Shown one piece after another: positions 1 through 9,100 of a stretch of DNA of 11,367 nt. The notes beneath the pieces were generated by a model. That model saw only the letters and a list, made by a program, of their open reading frames with translations, was not told where the DNA came from and searched no databases. The DNA comes from Baffinella frigidus (Eukaryota; Cryptophyceae; Cryptomonadales; Baffinellaceae): positions 41,764 to 53,130 of the forward strand of contig MU647405.1 in assembly GCA_026770585.1 (NCBI GenBank), given 5' to 3'. The translations under genes were made by a program, and so were the position numbers. How positions within the stretch are numbered: position 1 is the first letter of the stretch; each line of letters opens with the position of its first letter.

Positions 1-29
<29 letters not shown>
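1..29. repeat. TA microsatellite
   Basis: Perfect (TA)n at the window start. Confidence 0.95.
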
Positions 30-31
<2 letters not shown>

Positions 32-89
32 TCACTGTACAGTATCTCGCGCTATCGCTCTCTCGCGCTGAACCCCACCCCCCGGCCAG

Positions 90-194
90 TGCGAGTTCTC
101 GGTCACGGTCCGGCCGTCAGTGGGCGTCGAACACCTCCCTATTGCCGAAGAGGAGCTGCAGGAGCTTTCCCGCCGCGCCGAGGCGATCGCTCAG
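90..194 (+). CDS. Exon A (complete copy)
   Basis: Follows the acceptor ccggccag and ends in CAG before the donor GTAACG. It gives 35 codons, phase 0 at both ends. The peptide begins CEFSVTVRPSVG and continues VEHLPIAEEELQELSRRAEA before IAQ. The second half is a charged amphipathic helix. It is the only one of three copies that retains an acceptor and the first eleven codons. A downstream partner would be exon B, which stays in frame. Whether further A-like acceptors lie upstream cannot be seen, because only a TA repeat and about 60 nt of intron precede it. Confidence 0.65.
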
Positions 195-1668
195 GTAACG
201 GACTATTCTAAAGTTGACACGCTGGGTGCGCGGTACGAATCTGTCAACTTTAGGGCGGGGACGAGCCCGGGGGAAGCAAGTTGGTGGGAACGAATAGACT
301 GGGATGGGGGGCGTGGAGCACCTCCCAATCGCCGAAGAGGAGCTCCAGGAGCTTACCCGCCGCGCCGAGGCCATTGCCCAGGTGCTAGCAGTTGACTAAT
401 CCCCCCGATTAATAACATATATACGCGTTTTCCGGTACAAATTCCCCCCGGTCGTGTCCCCGACCTGGTACAAAACGGGCACGGGTTAGTCAACTGCACC
501 ACCTCCCGATCGCCGAGGAGCTGCAGGAGCTCTCGCGCCGCGCCGAGGCCATCGCGCAGGTGCTTCCCTCCGCAACCCTAATCTCGAATCCCGAATCACG
601 AATCCCAAAACCCTGAAGCCTGAGCCCTGAACCCCACGTCCGCAGCCCTAAACCCTGCATCCAAGAGCTCTCCGTGTGTATTGAGACTGTCTTAAATGTG
701 TTGAGCTGCCTTCTAAAGTGGAGGAAATGACTTTTGCAGGAGGGTCTCCCGCACGGCGGAGAATATGTGGTGGCATACACCGGAGAGCACCTCTACTCCC
801 CCGAAGCCGCCGCCCGCGCGACCGCCTCACAGGTTTCGAGCCTCTCTTTATTCCTCTCGAAACTTCCAAAGTTGAAAAGTGGTCAACTTATCTACCTACA
901 ACCGCTTTTGAAAAGTGGTCAACTTATCTACCTACTACCGCTTGCGTCGGAGGGCGGGCTGCTTCCCACACCTTTCGAGCCTCTTACCCCCGAACGAGAG
1001 CAGGTTATGAGTCCCCCGTACTAGCTTTTAGGCGACTAGCTACTTGTAGCCACCTCTCGGGTGCGACCCCCTGGTTTTCGGGGGGGTGAGCCCGGGATTG
1101 GACGGGGCGAAAAGGCCGTTACGCCGGAGAGCACCTCTGCTCACCTGAGGGCGCCGCCCGCGCCACCAACAGGTTTCGAGCCTTTTAACCTCCAAACGAG
1201 AAGAGATTATGAGTCCCCCTTAGAAGCTTCAACCCGAAACTCGAAACCATCCCATCCCCTCTCGCGTGCTTAACCCCAAACCCAAAACCCCGAACCCCAA
1301 ACTCCAAACCCTAAACCCTCTCCCATCCAGGGGGACGGCGAAGCGCTGGTGGTGGACAGGGCCGAGTGGCGCGGGTGGGCCTCGCTCCTCCAAAGCGGGG
1401 ACCGCGACGTGGGCGTGCTGCTGCTGCTTCTATTTATTAATGCCAAACAATAAATAATGATAATAATAATAATAATAATAATGATGATAATAAAAAATGA
1501 TTGATGATAAAAAAAATCCTTGTGCGCAGGGGGACGGCGAAGCGCTGGTGGTGGACAGGGCCGAGTGGCGCGGGTGGGCCTCCTTGCTGCAGAGCGGGGA
1601 CCGCGACGTGGGCGTGCTGCTGCTCTTGATTATTTTGAAATGATAATTATGATTATTTTGAAATAATA

Positions 1669-1700
<32 letters not shown>

Positions 1701-3126
1701 AATAATAATAAATCCTTTGGCACAGGGGGACGGCGACGCGTTGGTGGTGGACAGGGCCGAGTGGCGCGGGTGGGCTTCCTTGCTGCAGAGCGGGGATCGG
1801 GACGTGGGGGTGTTGCTGCTCCGGCGGAAGTACATGCCTGACGCGGGCCTGCAGTTCCAGGTCCCTACACCTGAACCCTAACCCTATAAATATAAAACGT
1901 TTAAATGTCCTAAATATACACGCGTAAATGTGTTGATAGTCGTTATTTCGTACCGGGGAAATGGTTAAATGTGTTGTTAGGCGCGGGGGTTTGCGCTGTG
2001 GGGTGCAGCATCCCTCATCCAGAGCGGGAATTTGAGGGTTGAGGGTTCAAGGGGTGCTCCTCCTAAGGAGGAAGTACATGCCTGACGCGGGGCTGCAGTT
2101 CCGGGTTTTCAGCCCCTAAACCCTAAACCCTAAACCCTAAACCCTAAACCCTAAACCCTAAACCCTAAACCCTGAACCCTGAACCCTAAACCCTAAACCC
2201 TAGACCCCGGCCTGAACCCTCAACCTCAGCCCTCAACCCTCAACCCTCAACCCTCAACCCCAAACCTGAAACCTGAAACCTGAAACCTGAAACCTGAAAC
2301 ACGCGGATTTGGTACTGGGCAGGATCTGGTGCTGCGGTGGCGGCGGGAGCGTCCGCGGGGGGAGGAGGGGGGGAGGAGTCCTGTGTGCCATGTCAGCACC
2401 CTAAACCCGAAAACCCTCACCTCCGACCTTGAACCCTAAATCCGAAACCCTGAACCCTGAACCATGAACCATGAACCATGAATCCTAAACCCTACACCCT
2501 GAACCCGAAACCCGAAACCCGAAACCGGGAGGCGTCATGTGTGCCATGTGAGGACTCTGCACCCGAAACCCTCACCTCCACCAACCTTACACACTAAAAC
2601 CCTGAACCCTGAACCAGAAACCAGAAACCCGAAACCAGAAACCCGAAACCCGAAACCAGAAACCCGAAACCCGAAACCGGGAGGAGTCCGGGTTTCCGCC
2701 AGACACGCTTGCCCCGCCCTGTTTGCTGTTTCATAAACCCTCACCCCTAACCCCTAACCTCTAAAACCTGAACCCTAAACCCTAAACCCTAAACCCTAAA
2801 CCCAAAACCCTGAAACCCTGAACTGTATGTACATCAGGCGGGGGAGGCAGGGCTGGCGGAAACCCCAACCCCATGTTTGATGTTAAGTCCTAACCCCAAA
2901 ATCTTCAACCCTCAACCCTAAATCCTAAACACTAACCCGAACGGAAAGCAGGCGGGGGAGGCGGGGCTGGCGGTGCTGCGCGCCGTGGCTGGGACCCTCG
3001 CTCCGGTACTGCCCCGGCTGGAGGGAGAGAGAGGGAGTGAGGGGGGGGTAGGGAGAGGGAGAGAGGGAGGGAGAGAGAGGGCGCGAAAGAGAAAGAGAAA
3101 GTGAGAGAGCGAGAGAGCGAGAGAGA

Positions 3127-3161
<35 letters not shown>

Positions 3162-6100
3162 GAGGGGGGGGGCTGGCGGTGCTGCGCGCCGTGGCTGGGA
3201 CCCTCGCTCCGGTACTGCCCTGGCAGGAGGGAGGGGAGAGACAGAGTGTGTGTGTGTGTGAGAGAGAGGAAAGTAAGGGAGTGATGGAGGGAGAGTGGCT
3301 GGGACATAAACAAAAGAGTCTGGGATGGAGGGAGAGAGAGAGAGTGTGAGAGTGAGAGGGACAGACAGACGCGAGGGGTCTTGACCGGTATTTTACCAGC
3401 GTCTGACCGGTCCTGTGCAGGTGGCCACCACTGGAGGGAGAGGGGGAGAGTGTGTGTGAGAGAGGGACAGACAGACAGGAGGGGTTTTGACCGGTATCTG
3501 ACGTTGGATCAGCATTTGAACGATATTTGACCAGTAGTATTTGACCGGTAGTATTTGACCAGTCTTTTTGACCGGTTTGACCGCGCAGGTGGCCACGAGC
3601 AAGCACCCGCTGGGCTGGGACCGGATCGACGTTGTCGGCCACCTCGAAAAACTCGCCGCCGATGAGGGTAACTTTTCCCCCGAACTCCGGATTTCTGTGG
3701 GAAAAGACGCTCGTTTCGACGCTTTTGGTAGCGGGTTCCCGCGTGCATGTGTTGTATGGCGATCCGAGATGGGGTGGTTCGCGCGGAAGGCACCCGCTGG
3801 GCTGGGATCGGATCGACGTGGTCGGCCACCTCGACAAACTCGCCGCCGACGAGGGTACACACCAAACCCCAAACCTCAAACCCCAAAGTCGCCGCCGACG
3901 AGGGTAACTTTTCCGCCAAACTCCGGATTTCTGTGGGAAAAGACGCTCGTTTCGACGCTTTTGGTAGCGGGTTCCCGCGTGCATGTGTTGTATGGCGATC
4001 CGAGATGGGGTGGTTCGCGCGGAAGGCACCCGCTGGGCTGGGATCGGATCGACGTGGTCGGCCACCTCGACAAACTCGCCGCCGACGAGGGTACACACCA
4101 AACCCCAAACCTCAAACCCCAAAGTCGCTGCCGACGAGGGTAACTTTTCCGCCAAACTCCGGATTTCTGTGGCGAAAGGCGCTCGTTTTGACGCTTTTGG
4201 TACCGGGTTTCTTCGTAAATGTGTTGTATGGCGATCTGAGATAACCGGATCCACCTAGTCGGCCACCTCGAAAAACTCGCCGCAGACGAGGGTACCTTTT
4301 CTCCCGAACCCCCGACTTCCACTTAACAGGCGCCGAGGTCCTTTTCCCCCGGATATCCGGGGGGGGGGCGGTTAGAATCCAGAGCAATGAAGATTCTAGA
4401 TGTGAGTGCTCGCGCGGAAAGCACCCGATTGGGGGATCGGATCCACGTGGTCGGCCACCTCGAAAAACTCGCCGCCGACGAGGGTACACACCAAACCCCA
4501 AACCTCAAACCCCAAAGTAGCCGCCGGCGAGGGTAACTTTTCCGCCCAACTCCGGATTTCTGTGGGAAAAGACGCTCGTTTTGACGCTTGTGGTACCGGG
4601 TTTCTTCGTAAATTTGTTGTATGGCGATCTGAGATAACCGGATCGACGTGGTCGGCCACCTCGAAAAACTCGCCGCCGACGAAGGTACACCGCCTGGACC
4701 CTAAACCTCCAAATCCGAACCCCAAAGCTTGAACCCTGAACCCGAAACCCGAGACCCGAGACCCTCCGAAACGGAAGCAGCTCCGCGACCCGTCAACCCT
4801 GGACCCTGGACCCTGGACCCTGGATCCTGACCCTGGACCCTGGACCCTGGACCCTGGACCCTGGACTCTGGACCCTGAACCCTGGAACCTGACACCTGAA
4901 CCCTGGACCCTAAACCTTCGACCCTGACCCTAAATCTTGAACCCTGGACCCTAAATACTCAACCCAAACCCCGAAAACAGGGTACATGCACTTCTTCTCG
5001 AAGCAGCTGGATCCCCCCTCGAACCGCCCGACCATGTGCGATCTCGCCGACGCCGCGGTTCAGGTATAACCCCTTAAGGAATTTGGGTTGCGGGTTTATT
5101 TGAAAGGGGTTTAGGGTTTACAAGTAGCTGGAACCGCCCGATAATGTGCGACTTGGCCGACGTCGCGGTCCGTGTATAACCCCTTAAGGAATTAACCCTG
5201 AGGGTTTATTTGACAGGGCTTAGGGTACCCCCGAAGGGTTAAGGGCTTATTTGACAGGGGTTAGTAGCAGCGTGAGCCCCCCTCGAACCGCCCGACAAAT
5301 GTGCGATCTCGCCGATGCCGCCGTGCAGGTATAACAGCCCCTTGACCCGAAACCCGAAATCTTGATCCCTAAGCCCTGAACCCGCAACCCGAAACCCTCA
5401 ATCCGAAACCCGAAACCTAAAACCCGAAACCCACAACCCGAAACCTCTTAACTGCGCGGGGTTTGGCGTGTGCCGGAACCCTAAACCCTAAACCCTAAAC
5501 CCTAAACACTAAACACTAAACACGAAACTAAACACCAAACACTAAACACTACCCCCGAAACCTGAAATCCTGAACCTTCAACCCTAAACCCTAAACCCTG
5601 AACCCTAACCAGCACCTGGCGGCGGTCAAGCTGAAAGCGACGGCGTGGGAGGAGGCGCGGGAGGCAAAAGAGGTACCCCCTAGCCCACGGTGGACTACGA
5701 ACCTTTCATCAAAAGTCAACTTGCCTTGAGATAGTTAACTTTAGAAATATCACAGCCGTAACCCTAAGCTGAAACCGACGGCGTGGGAGGAGGCGCGGGA
5801 GGCAAAAGAGGTACTAAACCCTAAACCCTAAACCCTAAACCCTATACCATAATCCCTGAACCCCAAACCCCAGACCCCAAAATCCAAAACCAAAAACCCG
5901 AAACCCGAAACCCGAAACCTCCCTAATTCCTATACCCTAAAACTCCCTAGACCCTGAACCCTAAATCCTAAACCCAAACCCTAATCCCTAAACCCCAAAC
6001 CCCAAACCCCAAACCCCAAACCCCAAACCCTAATCCCCAAACCCCAAACCCCAAACCCTGATCTCTTAACCCTAAACCCTAACCGTAAACTGACCCCTAA

Positions 6101-9100
6101 TCCCAACCCCCAAACCCTAATCAGGTGAAGGCGGCAGGGACGGAGGAAGACGAGTTCGAAGACTCGATGGATGTTGCGGCAGCCGACAAGCTCGAACGCT
6201 TCATGGTACCTCACTCCAAACCCTAATCCCAAACCCCCAAAATTCCAAACCCACAAAATCCCATAACTTGTTCATGGTACGGAGCCGCCCGGGGGGCGGT
6301 TTTTGGAGAAACCGTTTAGGGGTTAGGAATTAGGGGGTTGGGGGTTAGGGAGGAGGACGAGTTCGAAGATTTGATGGACGTTGCGGCGGCTGATAAGCTG
6401 GAGCGGTTCATGGTACGAAGGGATCGGGATTTTGGGTCTCGGGGTCAGGGTTTTAAGGTTTAGGGCTTTCCTACCCCCCAAAAACAAAATCCCCAATAAC
6501 TGAATACTTGACCCCCAACACTGAACCCTGAACCCCACACGGGCAGAACAACCTAAACCCTCTCAACGCGAAACCCTAAACCCTAAACCCTTAACCTCAA
6601 ACCTCAAACCCGAAACCCAAAACCCGAAACCCGAAACCCGAAACCCTAAACCCGAAACCAGAACGATCGGGAGATTTTGACTGGGGCAGTGGGGGACGCG
6701 TGGAAACACTAAACCCTAAACCTTAGACCCTAAACCCTAAACCCTAAACCCCAAACCCCAAACCCGAAACCCTAAACCCTAAACCCTAAACCCTGAACCC
6801 CAAACCCTACACCCGAAACCCCAAACCCTAAACCCCAACGTCACCCAACCCCTAAACTTCAAATCCGAAACCCGAAACCCGAAACCCAAAACAGAATGAT
6901 CGGGAGATTGCGACAGGGGCAGTGGGGGACGCGTGGAAGCAAGCTGACGCCATGGTTCACCCCAAACCCTAAACCCTGCACCCTAAACCATAAACCATAA
7001 ACCATAAACCATAAACCATAAACCATAAACCCTACACCCTAAACCCTAAACCCCCTTGTGATCTCAGCCCTAAACCCTAAACCCTAAACCCTAAACCCTA
7101 AACCCCAAACCCCGAGGAGGTGCCGCAGGTAGACCCTAAACCCTAAACCCTAAACCCTACACCCTAAAACCTACACCTTAAACCATACACCCTAAACCAT
7201 ACACCCTAAACTCGAAACCCCCTTGTGATCTCCGCCCTGAGAACCTCAACCCTAAACCCTAAATCCTGAACCCTAAACCCCGAACCCTAAACCCTAAACC
7301 CTAAACCCTAAACCCTAAACCCTAGACCCTAGACCCTAAACCCTAAACCCCGAACCCTAAACCCGAAATTCTAAACCCGAAACCCTAAACCCTACCAGGT
7401 GTCTGACGATGGGAACAACGGGCTTCTCGCCGAGAAAATGACCGAGTGGTAAACCCTAAACTCTAAACACTAAACACTAAACACTAAACACTAAACACGA
7501 AACACTAGACCCTCAACACTAAACACTAAACACTAAACACTAAACCCTAAACACTAAACCCTAAACTCTAACCCCTAAACACTAAACACTAGACACTAAA
7601 CACTAAACTCTAAACCCTAGACCCTCAACACTAAACACTAAACACTAAACACTAAACATTCAACACTAAACCTCTGATCCATCGACCCCAAACACCTATT
7701 AAAACAGACCTGAACCCCTAAACCCCTAAACCCCTGAACCCGTGAACCATAAACCCTCACTACTAAACAGTTGCATACAACAACCTAAACCCCAAACCCA
7801 AAACCCAAAACCTAAGACAAAATAAAATAATTTAAAAAAAAAACCTAAACCCTAAACCCTAAACCCTAAACCCTAACCCCCTAAACCCAAACCCCAAAAC
7901 CCTAAACCCCGACCCAGGTTTTACACGGAAACTCTGGACGAGGACCAGAACGGCCTCTCCGCCGAAACCGAGGCCCACCGAATGGAGGTTCTTACCCCCA
8001 AATTCTGAACCTCAAACCCTCAAAATGTGAACCATGAACCGCCGAAACCGAGGCCCACCGAATGGAGGTTCTAAACCCTGAACCATAAACCATAAACCAT
8101 AAACCCTGAACCTTGAACCCTGAACTGTAAACCCTAAACCATAAATCCTAAACCCTGAACCCTACGCCAGGCCCCTACTCCCTAATTCCCCAAACCCTAA
8201 ACCAGTCCCCTTAACCCTAATCCCTAATCCCAACCCCCACGCCCCAGACCCTAAACCCCCAACCCGAAACCCGAATCCAGACCACCATTCTCCTGCGGCG
8301 GGAATGGGGGGGGCGAGTGGGAAGGCTGCTCGCATTCTGCATCGATGGGGGGACCCCCGGCCGCAAGCTCACTCTCTCCCTATGCCCTGAACACCACACA
8401 CCAATCACCAAACACCAACCACCAAACAACAAACAACAAACAACAAACAACAAACAACAAACAACAAACAACAAACACCGAAACACCAAACACCAATCCC
8501 CTTAACCCAACCCCCCAATGCAGACAACGATCCTCCTGCGGCGCGAGTGGGGGGGGCGAGTGGGCAGGCTGCTCGCATTCTGCATCGATGGGGGGACCCT
8601 CGGCCGCAAGCTCACTCTCCGCGTAAACCCCCTAACCCTAAAATTCAGAACCCTAAAATATCGACCGAACTGAACCCTGAAATGTTAACCCCTGAAATGC
8701 AAACCCTTAACCCTAACATCCAAACCCCAAACCCTAAACCATAAATCCCTGAAATGCAAACCCTACACCCTCACCCCTCACCCCCAAAACTTATGCACTA
8801 AACCCCTAAATCCTGAACCCTAAACCCTAAACCCCAAACCCCAAACCCCATGCCCCAAACCCCATGCCCCAAACCCCAAACCCCAAACCCCAAACCCCAA
8901 ACACATCACCCCAAAATAAGTAAAGAACTCCAAACCGCTCGACAGGACATCGTGGAGCAAATCACACTCTGGAGAACAGCGCGTGGACACCCGCGAGAAA
9001 AATAACTCTCGAACGTCTCCTAGAGTTATGCGATCAACCACACCTACACTCGAAACCCGAAACCCGAAACCCGAAACCCGAAATCCGAAACCCCACAGGA

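Larger units (their letters stand above)
3668..4690 (+). repeat. Tandem amplification of the exon F 3' part plus intron
   Basis: The unit holds the tail GTCGCCGCCGACGAGG with donor GTAACTTTTCC, about 100 nt of intron (gacgctcgtttcgacg, ttgtatggcgatc), a 5'-truncated exon F, a GTACACACC donor and a short CCCCAAA stretch. Units beginning at 3888 and 4124 are exactly 236 bp apart; a third begins at 4517 after a longer, more diverged unit. Exon-like copies within it end at 3854, 4090, 4291, 4483 and 4684. Long reading frames on both strands here are shadows of this amplification. Confidence 0.8.

Noticed and set aside
740-832. Exon B as the start of a SET domain
   Set aside because: EYVVAYTGEHL is suggestive, but no NHSC or later SET motif follows in exons C to P.
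2932-4254. A 440-codon open frame on the minus strand, with related shorter ones at 3393-4725
   Set aside because: It is the antisense of exon E, GA/GT microsatellites and the 236-bp exon F repeats. The product is Ser/Leu/His-Thr repeats and re-translated copies, with no domain.
3655-4690. Regular repeats as a CRISPR array
   Set aside because: The unit is 236 bp, contains exon sequence and intron, and lacks short repeats with unique spacers.
8217-8505. Thr/Asn/Gln-rich and Cys/Leu/Val-rich frames over 8390-8500
   Set aside because: They are translations of the AAACAAC heptamer array on the two strands.
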